DNA of 64,000 nt from NCBI GenBank assembly GCA_016211105.1, contig JACQSX010000033.1:1-64000 (forward strand), read 5' to 3'. Source of the stretch: Acidobacteriota bacterium (GTDB lineage Bacteria > Acidobacteriota > UBA6911 > JACQSX01). Positions 1 to 9,063 of the stretch are shown here, in pieces. Made by a program: the position numbers and the translations under genes. The notes below the pieces were generated by a model, which saw nothing but the letters and a program-made list of their open reading frames with translations, was not told the DNA's origin and did not search any database. Within the stretch, counting starts at the first letter, position 1. Each line of letters opens with the position of its first letter.

Positions 1-546
1 GAAGAAGGACTGAAACGCGCGCAGGAACTGGCTCTGTTGGCCCCGCCCGATCTTCCCGATCCGGAAGAACTAGAAGAGATGGAGGAAAGCGAACGCCAGC
101 GACTGGAGGAAATGCTGGAAGCGATCACACTTGCCGGCACTGCGCAGTAGGTTAGGGAGGAGATCGAAGAGCTCAAGCGTTTTGCCGAACAAGCGCAGGC
201 CGTAGAACAGTCGGGAGCCGATATTGAGCGTGTTCTAAGAGACTATTATGCCGGTCGCCTTGGGGATGAAGACTTGGAAGAACGGCTGCTACGCAATGTC
301 GACGCAAGTCGTTTCGAGGCGATTTGCCAAAACGCGCTTGAGGGCTTGGCTTCCAAGAAGCTCAATCTTGAAATGCTCATTGAACGGCGTGCTCGTGCGC
401 AGGAGCGTCGCGTGGTCCCGGAAACCATTGCCCGCTTTATCCGGGAATCGGCGGAGCTGGTGCAGTTTCCGCTCAAACCCGTGTCTTCGTTTCCTCACAG
501 TTTCGATCCCGGAAAGACACCATCAACTCTGCGAACGCGTCTATGA
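1..546 (+). pseudogene. C-terminal remnant of a SNF2/DISARM-like helicase
   Basis: Frame 1 is open from the window edge to a TAG at 148-150 and then continues in the same frame to a TGA at 544-546. Both halves read like one protein: an acidic Leu/Glu-rich helical segment (PDPEELEEMEESERQRLEE) and, after the stop, VREEIEELKRFAEQAQAVE followed by a helical block and SFPHSFDPGKTPSTLR. From memory, this Leu/Glu-rich region and the HSFDPGKTPS-type motif resemble the part C-terminal to the helicase core of large SNF2-family proteins such as DISARM DrmD; that assignment is inference without a search. The stop codon and the abrupt end at about 540, where homology to another protein begins in frame 2, mark this as a decayed, truncated copy. 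The helicase core itself would lie left of the window. Confidence 0.5.
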
Positions 547-553
547 GTGGGTG

Positions 554-1156
554 ATGACGAGACGCTCCAACCGCCAGTTGACAATTCGGAAAGTCGATCT
601 CGCAAGCCTTCAAGATTGGAATGTGAGTGACGCACTCATCAGTCCAGTGCGCGGTGGACTGTTTGAAGTGCGTTTCGTTAGGGTCACCACGTGGCAGCGC
701 GAGGTGGCGGCATGGGATCAACCGTTGTTTGCGCATGCGATGACGGCGGAACATCAGGTGATTCTTGGATGTGGGCCATTCGACGGGCTTCTGCGGTTTT
801 GTTTCGTAGCTCGACATGGACCCGGATTTCCACTGGGTGCTCAACTCGGGCCGACCATTCAGAGTTGTGGCACAGACTTAGAGCTGGTCGACGGTGCCTC
901 CGAGCGGGACGTTGCTTTAAGCGAGCTTGTCGAAGGGGGCACGCGCCTGTTCAGTTGTCTGCAGTCGGACGAGGGCGGGCGCTTCGACCACTGCGTGTCG
1001 AGGTACTCGATTGTTTTTCTTGAGACTGTCGAATGCCGGCATTATTCGCATGTCCACTGGCTGAGCCTTGGAGAGGTCCAGCAACTCCTCCCGCTTTCTG
1101 GGATCTTCACCAATGAAGCGCGCTCAGTGCTATCCATGATTCTTGCGATGGCTTGA
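554..1156 (+). pseudogene. C-terminal half of NDP-hexose 2,3-dehydratase (EvaA/TylCVI family)
   Basis: The frame encodes 200 residues from ATG 554. It matches one of the two internal repeats of NDP-hexose 2,3-dehydratases, enzymes that remove water from nucleotide-activated hexoses on the way to deoxysugars. Family-type landmarks are REVAAWDQPLF, the hydrophobic GLLRFCFVAR strand, LGPTIQS, the QSDEGGRFDHCVSRYSI block and WLSLGEVQQLL ... NEARSVLSMI. The SDEGGRF form fits the second (C-terminal) repeat best. Full proteins have two repeats and about 450-480 residues, so half is missing. The similarity (LCERVYEWV) appears to run a little upstream of 554 in the same frame, up to the point where the helicase remnant ends, so the present start is probably an accident of a deletion. 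Unlikely to make an active enzyme. Confidence 0.65.
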
Positions 1157-1178
1157 GGTAACTGTCATCTGTAAGCCC

Positions 1179-1397
1179 ATGCCTGCAACAATTAAGGGGA
1201 ACCCGCCTAAGGTAAGCGTTATTGTGGCAACGTACGAGCGAGCGGATGCTCTACGCGAGACCCTTGGGTCGCTGATTGATCAGAAATATGAGAATTGGGA
1301 GGGAATTGTTGTGGGCGATTGCTGCGGCCCCGCAAATGCCGAAGTGGTTCGGTCGTTCGGCGATCCTCGTCTCCGATACCTCTACTTGGCCTTGTAG
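1179..1397 (+). pseudogene. Truncated family-2 glycosyltransferase, N-terminus only
   Basis: Seventy-two codons begin like a GT-A fold family-2 glycosyltransferase: PKVSVIVATYERADALRETL, then SLIDQKYENWEGIVVGD. The first beta strand, the nucleotide-binding turn and the second strand are present; the usual VDD-x-S-x-D-x-T is here VGDCCGPAN, and the frame stops right after RYLYLAL, before the DXD motif. A functional enzyme needs at least about 220 residues. Together with the dehydratase fragment just upstream it looks like the residue of a surface-polysaccharide or glycosylation cluster. The 200 bases that follow carry no recognisable gene. Confidence 0.6.
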
Positions 1398-1605
1398 TCG
1401 GCTTACCAGAAACTGGCCCGCAGAATGAGCTTCGTCGATAGCTGTAAGCAACAGTCGCGCAGATAGGTTGGATTGTCCCTGTTATGGGATGGATCAATCA
1501 ATCGTTCTTCATGCCACTCGCCACTCTGAGCGCGCAACCAAGCCTCGGAACACAATTACCGTAGACGAATTACGATCGATAGAGTGCTGACCCTCCAGCC
1601 ACGCT

Positions 1606-3144
1606 TTATCGGCTGCTGGCGATGTCCAACACCAAAAAATCAGGCGTTTCCTGGACGAGATGCCACTGTCGCTTAAGGTCCATCCACGGGAGTTTACCTG
1701 TTTTCCAGACGACGACATAACGGATCGGCGAGTTTGTGACGGCGCCGACAAGCACATCGGGAGAGGAATTCTCGCGCATCAGCAAATCCACGATTCTGTC
1801 TGCCGCTACGGCATATCGACCCCGGTAGCGAACCGCAAATTCACCCGACCAGAGCTGGTTACTTGAAACAGAGACACCGGCAGTCTCGGCCGCCAACAAA
1901 AGGTCAGCGTGCAGCAGGGGAAAGACCTGCCGTGGCTGCTCGCCCCGTCCCCAATAAATTCCCATCAGTGACGCTTGTGTTTGTTTGGACTCCAGTCTGT
2001 GCGAAACCTCAAGCAAGCGGGAGGTCTGCCGATTCCACTGGAACTGCCTCGGCACAATCTGGGAGGCATGCCAAGACAATAACAAGCTGCAAAGCAGACC
2101 TATCCAGGGAGTCCATCGCGATGGAAGACAAAGAGCACCAAACAGCATCAGCAACAGCCAGAAGCGGGCCTTCACAGCCATGGCAACACCAACCTGGTCC
2201 GGGAATAGAAAAAAAAGAAAAAGAAAGGCGAAGAAAACCAGTACCCATTGCAATGAGAATCTTCGAGTTGCCATTCTCCAGATTACCGTCGCCAGCACGC
2301 CTATCTCCACCACGGGCATCACCCTTTGCTCACCATATCGGTACCAGACATTCAGATCACCCAGCGAGATTTCAGTGAAAGCGCCCGGGAGCCGCCTCAG
2401 GGCGGTCACGTCCATGCTCGTCCCCAGGGACTGTACCTGCTTCCATACAATGCCTGTTCCCCCTAAGGCAAGGACACTCAGCACTAGGTAGAAAACGAGT
2501 CTGCGCCTTGCACGCCAACGCTTGGCCGGCTCCCGGGACCCAGTCAGCATGAAAAGGAACAGCGCAACCCCAAAAGCGGCAAAAAGGAAAAAGTGGGTGA
2601 AGTAAAGGACGACCGCCAATAATCCTAGGAAGAGTCCCCGGCTTAAGGAAAAGGAATCCACCAGCCGGCCCGCACATCCCAAGGCGAACAAGAAAATTCC
2701 CAACGCCAGGTTAAAGTTCCAAAATCCAGCGAACAGAAAGGGGTTCAAAAGAAACAAGTAGATTCCTAACGACGAGTTGCCTCGATCCATTGTAGAACCA
2801 AGATAGAGACCGCCACCTACCATGAGAAAAACGTAGAGAGTAGCCCAAAGTTTTTCGGTCACGGCAGTTCCCACCAGCGGGACAAGCAGTGCCCCGGTCC
2901 ATGCAGTCATTGAGTTGGGCGGCGGCGGGATTACGACGTAACAGCAATCATCGAGGTTCATTCCGGCCAGCAACTGACGGAAAATTTTCGCCGTGTAAAC
3001 ATGAGAAGGACCGTCCTGCGTCAAGAATCGAACCGGCAGCCAGATCATCAACAATACGGTTCCCAGCAACACCAGGTGCCATAGAAAGGTCAAGCGAATG
3101 TGGAACCACGTCTTTGAGTTCACGGCATGAAGCCCTGAAAGCAT
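1606..3144 (-). CDS. Polytopic inner-membrane protein, GT-C-like, unknown function
   Basis: About 512 residues with roughly ten or more hydrophobic segments. The first, LVLLGTVLLMIWLPVRFL, is followed by a hydrophilic loop with TQDGPSHVYTAK; an acidic residue in the first outer loop after TM1 is typical of GT-C-fold lipid-linked sugar transferases, so a glycosyltransferase is possible, but I see no family signature that settles it. The C-terminal 120 residues form a soluble, presumably periplasmic domain. An in-frame TTG at 3201 would add 19 poorly hydrophobic residues; I prefer ATG 3144 close to TM1, without a strong ribosome-binding site. It lies next to sugar-gene remnants and divergent from the M23 peptidase gene. 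Confidence 0.6.
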   Translation of the reverse strand: MLSGLHAVNSKTWFHIRLTFLWHLVLLGTVLLMIWLPVRFLTQDGPSHVYTAKIFRQLLAGMNLDDCCYVVIPPPPNSMTAWTGALLVPLVGTAVTEKLWATLYVFLMVGGGLYLGSTMDRGNSSLGIYLFLLNPFLFAGFWNFNLALGIFLFALGCAGRLVDSFSLSRGLFLGLLAVVLYFTHFFLFAAFGVALFLFMLTGSREPAKRWRARRRLVFYLVLSVLALGGTGIVWKQVQSLGTSMDVTALRRLPGAFTEISLGDLNVWYRYGEQRVMPVVEIGVLATVIWRMATRRFSLQWVLVFFAFLFLFFLFPDQVGVAMAVKARFWLLLMLFGALCLPSRWTPWIGLLCSLLLSWHASQIVPRQFQWNRQTSRLLEVSHRLESKQTQASLMGIYWGRGEQPRQVFPLLHADLLLAAETAGVSVSSNQLWSGEFAVRYRGRYAVAADRIVDLLMRENSSPDVLVGAVTNSPIRYVVVWKTGKLPWMDLKRQWHLVQETPDFLVLDIASSR

Positions 3145-3217
3145 TAGCGGCCAGTCTTGTTGTGAGCGATCAGTCCTGGGGAGCACTTGCCCTTGCCACA
3201 AAAATTATTCCAGTAAT

Positions 3218-3258
3218 CCAAAATTTTGGGTTGACAACTTCGTTCAGATTAATATGAT
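3218..3258 (+). promoter_or_regulatory. Sigma-70 promoter with adjoining 12-bp palindrome
   Basis: TTGACA at 3231-3236 is followed after 16 bases by TATGAT at 3253-3258, five of six matches to the -10 consensus. Directly before the -35 lies the perfect palindrome CCAAAATTTTGG (3218-3229), which could be an AT-rich upstream element or an operator. Transcription would start near 3265 and give a roughly 110-base leader to the M23 peptidase gene. Confidence 0.6.
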
Positions 3259-3377
3259 TGTTGCGCCCAACAGTTGCCTCCCAGGTTTCTGTACCGCCGG
3301 GTCGCGCCGGCGAAGTTGGTAGAGATTATTCCAAAACGTTGCAATTGTTTTTCCTGCAGTTGCACCAAGGAGATTGC

Positions 3378-4250
3378 ATGAGGAAGAAGAACTTAACTTT
3401 TGTCGTTGTCGGCCCTACCAATGGAAAAATCTACAAGTTCAAGATCCCCCATTCTATAGCTCTTGCGGGGGGGATTTTTTCCATTCTTTTCTTAGTTGCC
3501 AGTTTTTTTGCATCGCTTCATTATTCCTTTTTAAATTACCGGACTCGAGATTATGACCGACTCCAGGCAGAAAATGGCCGGCTCCATAGTGAGAATCGAC
3601 AATTCAAGACGATAACCGGTCAGCTGGAAGGCAAACTAGTCTCGCTGGAAGTGATTTCTCAAAGGCTGAAAAAAATGTCTGGTATGGATGGGCAACCTCC
3701 CGTAGCTGCGGGAGTGGGCGGCCCGCTAAATCTTCCTGCGTTTTTACGCCCTACGGACCGCCTTGACTATTTAGGAGACCGAGTCAACGATCTTGCGGCA
3801 GAATTTCGCCAGTTGAATGATTTCTACCAAAGGCAGAATACCTTGATCGCGGCGACCCCCTCCATCATGCCGGTGCGTGGCTACACCAGTGGAGGCTTTG
3901 GCTTTAGACTTGATCCCTTCAACCGTACCAAGGACTTTCACCCCGGGATTGACATCTCCGCCGCTTACGGCAACAAGATTGTTGCGACCGCCGACGGAGT
4001 GGTAACCTTTGCCGGCCCCCGATTTGGCTATGGGAAGACTGTAATTATCGACCATCGCTTTGGAATGTCTACCTTGTTCGGACATATGTCGAGAGTTGTA
4101 GTCCGCCCGGGACAGCGGATAAAGCGCGGAGATATCATCGGGTACGTTGGCAATAGCGGGCGGTCGACCGGACCCCATCTTCATTACGAAGTGCGCTTGA
4201 ATGATCGACCCCTGAATCCAATGAAGTTCTTACAATCCAAGAAAGCATAA
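3378..4250 (+). CDS. Membrane-anchored M23 peptidase (LytM/MepM type)
   Basis: A 290-residue cell-wall hydrolase or hydrolase activator that acts in the periplasm. It has a short cytoplasmic N-terminus, one membrane anchor at about residues 25-48, a coiled-coil stretch at about 55-100 (RLQAENGRLHSENRQF) and a C-terminal LytM domain at about 165-285. The zinc-binding residues of active M23 enzymes are present: HPGID (His188, Asp192) and HLHYE (His267, His269), with GHMS at 236. Residues therefore support an active endopeptidase rather than a degenerate activator. ATG 3378 is chosen because AAGGAG lies a few bases upstream; the frame is open earlier but those codons lie in the leader behind the promoter at 3231-3258. 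Confidence 0.9.
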   Translation: MRKKNLTFVVVGPTNGKIYKFKIPHSIALAGGIFSILFLVASFFASLHYSFLNYRTRDYDRLQAENGRLHSENRQFKTITGQLEGKLVSLEVISQRLKKMSGMDGQPPVAAGVGGPLNLPAFLRPTDRLDYLGDRVNDLAAEFRQLNDFYQRQNTLIAATPSIMPVRGYTSGGFGFRLDPFNRTKDFHPGIDISAAYGNKIVATADGVVTFAGPRFGYGKTVIIDHRFGMSTLFGHMSRVVVRPGQRIKRGDIIGYVGNSGRSTGPHLHYEVRLNDRPLNPMKFLQSKKA

Positions 4251-4968
4251 TGACACCTAAATCAGCCAGTTGTCGCACCGGTAGGAGATTCCGCGCCTGC
4301 TTTCCTGCTTTGTCAAGGTGGCCCTCCGACGCTCCGATGTTTTCTGTAGTGTTTCCAGCACGAACTGCTATACTAAAAGTGTTTTGTGCACATTGGATAC
4401 CGGCCTGTAGCAGGTAAAGTTTGGAGCTGAGAAATACGCGCGTCCAGCACGAAAGAAGCCCTAAGAAATCGAAAACTGTTTCCGCAAGATGATGTCGCGG
4501 ACGCGCGCAAGAAATTTGCACCCAGGGTGCGGGAGTCCAGAATTCAGTTGCGCCACTTGCAAAAAAGAAGCCCGGGGCCCGTTGACCCGGCATATGCTGC
4601 GGTACGGGAAAGCTTGAGGAGCCAGCGGGAACTCTCAAAGCTTCACAGTCAAGAAAATTTTTATCAGGATCTGATCGGGGTATTCACAGAACAGGCATTT
4701 GTTTTCGCCGAGCGCCGGCGTAAGGATGATTCCGAGAGCCACAAAATCGCTCCGCCGTTGCGCCGCATCCATCTCCCATCTGCAATGGGAGAGATGCGTT
4801 TGAAGGTCATCGGGATTGTCGGCCCATCGCTGGCCGACCAGCTAGAATCAGGATTGGAGCCCATAGGTTCTCTAGCTTATCTACCACCGAACCATCGTCC
4901 GAGAACACTCCTCACCACAGGGGCAAAGCCGATGTGTATCTCCAAAGCAGATCCTGTAACGGAGGTAT
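4251..4968. other. Intergenic region, no convincing gene
   Basis: A 718-base gap between the M23 peptidase and RNase E/G genes. One plus-strand frame is open from about 4431 into the RNase gene and reads protein-like in places, but it has no ATG, no ribosome-binding site and no family I recognise; it may be a decayed gene. I see no tRNA and no clear terminator. Confidence 0.4.
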
Positions 4969-7299
4969 ATGTCCAAAGAACTCATCGTCAACGCCACTAC
5001 GCTGGAAACGAAAGTGGCGGTCCTCGAAGACGATCAAGTCACTGAGATCTTCATCGAGCGCAGCAAGAACCGCGGAATCCTCGGCAACATCTACAAGGGA
5101 AGAGTGACAAAAGTTTTGCCTGGAATGCAGTCCGCATTTGTAGATATCGGTCTGGAGCGGGACGCGTTTCTGTACGTCTCGGACTTTGTCGAAGATTACG
5201 AAGAATACGAGAAGATGTTCACCGACGCGGAGGAAGCGGCGGCAAAGCTCCTCAAAGTCGAAATACAAGAAAACCATATCCAGCCCGATGAGCCCCGCAG
5301 GCGCGGACGAGGACGCAGTCGCCGCAAAGGTCGGGATGAACGCGCCGAACGGGCTGGAGGACCGTATCAAGCCCGGTTGCGAGAACCAGCGCCGCAAGGT
5401 CAACCTCAGGCAGCGCCGCCGGCGCCAGCGGCTGTAGAACGAACACCCGAAGAACCCGCACCGACGATCGAGCCGCCACAGCAACGGCCAGCATTCGAGA
5501 CGGTGAAACCTAAGCCGGAAAAGGCCAGCCAGCCGTCAAGTTGGCTGGACGAGGTACGGGAAGCCCAAGCGGCGCTAGAACGAGAAAGCCGTCAAGTACC
5601 CTCCAAGAGCGCCCCTGTTACTTCGAAAAAAGAACTACGTCAGCACGACGTCGGTTCGGAAAAAGACAGGGAGGCGCAGGTACGAGGGAATCGCGAAGTG
5701 GATGAATTTTCACTGTCCGACGATCCGGAAATCAAGTTGAGGGATGTACTGACGACCACTTCGGAGCCTCCAGATAGGGCCGGGACGCCTTCTACCGATG
5801 CGCATCCCGAATCCTCTTCTTCGCAGTCGGATCACACAGAGGAGTTGTCCAGAGATCTTGTACCGGTCGACACTGAGACGGCAACAGACACGATAACCGC
5901 GGAAGACCTCCTTGCAGACAGAGGGGTCCCGGAGAAAGAAGGGTCCATTCCCAAAACAGGGGAATCTGCCCCCAAAACAATTCAAGCACCTCCGTCCCTG
6001 CCCCCTGCAGAGTACGAACGAAAGCGGCGGAGGTTACGCAGATCTACCACAAGGCGACGGCAAAAAGATAAGAACCAGCAGGAGCGGCATTTTTCCATTG
6101 GCGATCTGCTGCGCGAGGGGCAAGAAATCATCGTCCAGGTTGCCAAAGAGCCAATTGCCAAGAAGGGCGCTCGCATTACTTCGCATATCGCCCTGCCGGG
6201 ACGATACATCGTATATATGCCCACGGTCGATCATGTCGGGGTGTCACGCAAGATTCTCTCCGAGAAGGAGCGCGTGCGGCTGAGAGAAATCGTGTTACGC
6301 CTGCGCGGCGACAGCAAGCGTGGGTTTATCGTGCGAACAGCAGGGGAGAATTGCGACGAGAGGGACCTGCGCGCCGACATGCAGTACCTGACCAAGTTAT
6401 GGGATGAGATCCGCCAAAAAGGGGAACGCACCGTGGCCGCTGCCCTTCTTCACGGCGAGTTAGACCTGGTACCGCGGCTCCTGCGCGACTATGTCTCCAG
6501 GGATTTCAAGGCAATTCGGGTGGACGACGAAGCCGAGTACGAGCGTGTGTTAGAGTTCGTCCACAAATTGGACCCCAGTTTGGTGAACCGAGTAAAGCTT
6601 TACACTAAGACCCAGCCGATTTTCGATGAATATGGCATTAACGGCGAAATTGAGAAATCATTAAAACAAAAAGTCTGGCTAAAGTCGGGAGGCTACATCG
6701 TCATCAATCAAACCGAAGCGCTGGTGGCAATCGATGTGAACACCGGAAAATTTGTAGGGAGAGGGGATAGCCTGGAAGAAACGATCACCCGAACCAATTT
6801 GGACGCGGTCAAAGAAGTGGTGCGACAAATCAGATTGCGAGATCTAGGTGGAATTATCGTTATCGATTTCATCGATATGGACGAACGGCGCAACCGGCAG
6901 AAAGTCATGGAAGCGCTCGAGCGGGAGTTGGCGCATGATAAGTCCCCCACCAAGATCCTGCAGTTTAACGAGTTTGGTCTTGTAGCCATCACGCGCAAAC
7001 GCGTCAAACAGTCTTTAGAACGAACCCTGTGCCAGCCCTGTCCCTACTGTAACGGATCTGGGATGGTCAAGTCAGTACGAACTGTCTGCTATTCCATCCA
7101 TGCGGAGGTTAAGAAACTCTTACCGACTCTTGGCGATGGCGACGAAATCATGATTCGGGTAAACCCAGAAGTGGGGCAGGCTCTCCGCGACAAAGAGCGT
7201 ACCGTCCTTGAGGAGATCCAAGAAATGAGCGGCAAAGAGATCAGCGTGAAGACCGATCCGTTGCTTCACTTCGAGCAATTCGACATTGTGGAGATGTAA
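4969..7299 (+). CDS. rng: Ribonuclease E/G with large insertion in the S1 domain
   Basis: A 776-residue endoribonuclease of the RNase E/G family, acting in rRNA/tRNA maturation and mRNA decay. The N-terminus (SKELIVNATTLETKVAVLE, GNIYKGRVTKVLPGMQSAF) matches RNase G. The S1 domain is split: its first part ends near residue 80 and its second part (FSIGDLLREGQEIIVQV) begins near 373. The roughly 290 residues between are rich in Arg, Glu, Pro and Ser and look disordered. The catalytic DNase I-like region carries both metal-binding aspartates (AIDVNTG near 588; IDFIDMD near 631) and the zinc-link CQPCPYC near 687. The protein ends like RNase G, without a C-terminal scaffold tail. GGAGG at 4961-4965 supports ATG 4969. 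Confidence 0.93.
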   Translation: MSKELIVNATTLETKVAVLEDDQVTEIFIERSKNRGILGNIYKGRVTKVLPGMQSAFVDIGLERDAFLYVSDFVEDYEEYEKMFTDAEEAAAKLLKVEIQENHIQPDEPRRRGRGRSRRKGRDERAERAGGPYQARLREPAPQGQPQAAPPAPAAVERTPEEPAPTIEPPQQRPAFETVKPKPEKASQPSSWLDEVREAQAALERESRQVPSKSAPVTSKKELRQHDVGSEKDREAQVRGNREVDEFSLSDDPEIKLRDVLTTTSEPPDRAGTPSTDAHPESSSSQSDHTEELSRDLVPVDTETATDTITAEDLLADRGVPEKEGSIPKTGESAPKTIQAPPSLPPAEYERKRRRLRRSTTRRRQKDKNQQERHFSIGDLLREGQEIIVQVAKEPIAKKGARITSHIALPGRYIVYMPTVDHVGVSRKILSEKERVRLREIVLRLRGDSKRGFIVRTAGENCDERDLRADMQYLTKLWDEIRQKGERTVAAALLHGELDLVPRLLRDYVSRDFKAIRVDDEAEYERVLEFVHKLDPSLVNRVKLYTKTQPIFDEYGINGEIEKSLKQKVWLKSGGYIVINQTEALVAIDVNTGKFVGRGDSLEETITRTNLDAVKEVVRQIRLRDLGGIIVIDFIDMDERRNRQKVMEALERELAHDKSPTKILQFNEFGLVAITRKRVKQSLERTLCQPCPYCNGSGMVKSVRTVCYSIHAEVKKLLPTLGDGDEIMIRVNPEVGQALRDKERTVLEEIQEMSGKEISVKTDPLLHFEQFDIVEM

Positions 7300-7302
7300 C
7301 CG

Positions 7303-7323
7303 GATGTTGGCTTGCCCAACATC
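7303..7323. terminator. Stem-loop between convergent genes
   Basis: GATGTTGG (7303-7310) and CCAACATC (7316-7323) form a perfect 8-bp stem with a five-base loop, just after the RNase gene and before the end of the convergent M28 gene. There is no uridine run on either side, so termination is inferred from position only. Confidence 0.4.
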
Positions 7324-7340
7324 GAGCTTCCCCGCTGCTT

Positions 7341-9056
7341 TTACTTCAGCGTCTCCTCTCTTCTGGCCCGAAACTCCGTGCCAGATTTCCACTGGGGGAA
7401 TTTTGCTTCATTCGCAACGCGATGGCCCACCTGAAGAAGTAGCCGCAGGTCCTCGACCGCACCCGAGAGATCCCAATCAGCCTGAATTTCATCGGAAACT
7501 TTATGATAATCCTTCTCGTAATACTCGTTACGTTTCTGAATACCGTATCCGTCAGGTCTACCGATACAATCAGTTCCAGGCTTGTAATCCAGCGCGGGGA
7601 CGCCCGTCTTGGCGAATTCAAAATGATCCGAACGATAAAACATTCCCTTTTCAGGCTCAGGATCAGGCTTGACAACTCGGCCCTGCGATCCGGCGACCTC
7701 CACCAAAACATCGTCAAGCGTAGTCTGCCCCAACCCAACCACGACAATATCCCGGGTCCGGCCCCAGGGATAAACACCGTCCATGTTGATATTGGCCAGT
7801 GTTTTCGCTGACGGATAAAGGGGACTCTCCGCATAGTACTTGGCCCCCAACAGCCCCTTTTCTTCAGCCGTGACGGACAGAAAAAGGATTGACCGTTTTG
7901 GCGGTCTTGCCAGCTTGGTGAACGCCTCGGCCATTTCCAGCAGCGAGGCGGTGCCCGACGCGTTGTCAATCGCCCCATTGAAGACCTGATCCCCTTTCAG
8001 TTTTTCGTCTTTCCCAAGATGGTCCCAATGGGCAGTGTAAATGACGTACTCGTCTTTCAACTTTGGATCGGAGCCATCCATCTTGGAGATGACATTTCGT
8101 GACTGAATCTCCCGCAGCGCGTTTTTAATCACGAAGTTAGCCTTGGCATTCAACGGTACCGGCTTAAAATCTATCCTGACAGCCGCCTTCTTGAGAGCCT
8201 CAAAGTCCTGCCCAACCATGGTGAACAGTTTTCTTGCCGTCTCGAAGGTGATCCAGGATTCGACAGGCACGCGGCCCATGTTCTGATCTGGTGTCTGGAT
8301 GTCAAAATTCTCGCGGCCCTGACTCCCCGATATCACTTCGTACGGGTAGCCCGCAGGTCCCGTCTCATGGACAATGATGGCCGCTGCAGCGCCTTTCTCC
8401 GACGCAATTTCGTACTTATAGGTCCAGCGACCATAGTAGGTCATCGCTCTCCCTTTGAACATTATCTCATCCAGTTTGGAAGGGTCCCTTGCATCCGGAA
8501 CAGGGGGATCATTGATCAGCATGATAAGGGTCTTCCCTTTCACGTCCACGCCCTTGTAATCATCCCACCCATATTCGGGAGCGACAACACCATAGCCGAC
8601 AAAGATCATATCGGAACTTTCAACTTTGACTTCCCCTAGAAAACGCCGGGAGAGGGCCACATATTGCTCCGGAAACTCCAACAGCATTCTATTGCGACCC
8701 GAAACAAAGATTGCTGTTGGCGTCGCGGTAAAACCGACCAGCGGTACTTCCTGAACGTAGGTGCCGTCGGGGTTGCCGGGCTGAAGCCGCAGCTTCCTGA
8801 ATTGCTCAATCAGATAGTTAACCGTCAGTTGTTCGCCCCTTGTTCCTGGAGCCCGCCCTTCAAAGTCGTCCGACGCAAGCACTTTGACATGTTGGAGCAT
8901 ATCGTCGGTCCGGATGCTATCAAGCGCGGATCTCAAATCCTCGTCAACCAGGCCCGCGCCAGTACTGCCACCCGGCGACTCGACTCGCGCGCATGCCCAC
9001 AAAAAACCGCCGACGATCATATAGCAAAGAATCCACAATCCTTTTCCAATCTGCAT
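7341..9056 (-). CDS. M28 family metallopeptidase lipoprotein
   Basis: A 571-residue zinc aminopeptidase of family M28, with an inserted PA-type domain at about residues 130-260. The N-terminus has a hydrophobic stretch ending WACAR, so it is probably a lipoprotein exported to the periplasm or outer membrane, though Trp at -2 of the lipobox is unusual. The five metal ligands of M28 can be followed: AHWDH (about 342), AIDNASG (about 363), TAEEKG (about 397), NMDGV (about 424) and SDHFEF (about 477). Its AGGA ribosome-binding site overlaps the stop codon of the M20 gene, seven bases upstream, so the two are co-transcribed and may be translationally coupled. Likely role: removal of N-terminal residues from peptides released by the neighbouring S46 enzyme. 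Confidence 0.9.
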   Translation of the reverse strand: MQIGKGLWILCYMIVGGFLWACARVESPGGSTGAGLVDEDLRSALDSIRTDDMLQHVKVLASDDFEGRAPGTRGEQLTVNYLIEQFRKLRLQPGNPDGTYVQEVPLVGFTATPTAIFVSGRNRMLLEFPEQYVALSRRFLGEVKVESSDMIFVGYGVVAPEYGWDDYKGVDVKGKTLIMLINDPPVPDARDPSKLDEIMFKGRAMTYYGRWTYKYEIASEKGAAAAIIVHETGPAGYPYEVISGSQGRENFDIQTPDQNMGRVPVESWITFETARKLFTMVGQDFEALKKAAVRIDFKPVPLNAKANFVIKNALREIQSRNVISKMDGSDPKLKDEYVIYTAHWDHLGKDEKLKGDQVFNGAIDNASGTASLLEMAEAFTKLARPPKRSILFLSVTAEEKGLLGAKYYAESPLYPSAKTLANINMDGVYPWGRTRDIVVVGLGQTTLDDVLVEVAGSQGRVVKPDPEPEKGMFYRSDHFEFAKTGVPALDYKPGTDCIGRPDGYGIQKRNEYYEKDYHKVSDEIQADWDLSGAVEDLRLLLQVGHRVANEAKFPQWKSGTEFRARREETLK

Positions 9057-9063
9057 TTCATCC

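Noticed and set aside
248-553. Frame-2 codons upstream of the dehydratase fragment that would extend it to 302 residues
   Set aside because: Up to about 500 the family-like protein reads in frame 1 (helicase tail); frame 2 there looks like non-coding shadow. Only the last 15-20 codons before 554 look like dehydratase.
1863-2491. Long plus-strand frames opposite the membrane-protein gene
   Set aside because: They lie antisense to a clear polytopic protein, have biased low-complexity composition and no family features.
4527-5045. Plus-strand frame before and into the RNase E/G gene
   Set aside because: No ATG, no ribosome-binding site, no recognised family, and it overlaps the strongly supported RNase start by 77 bases.
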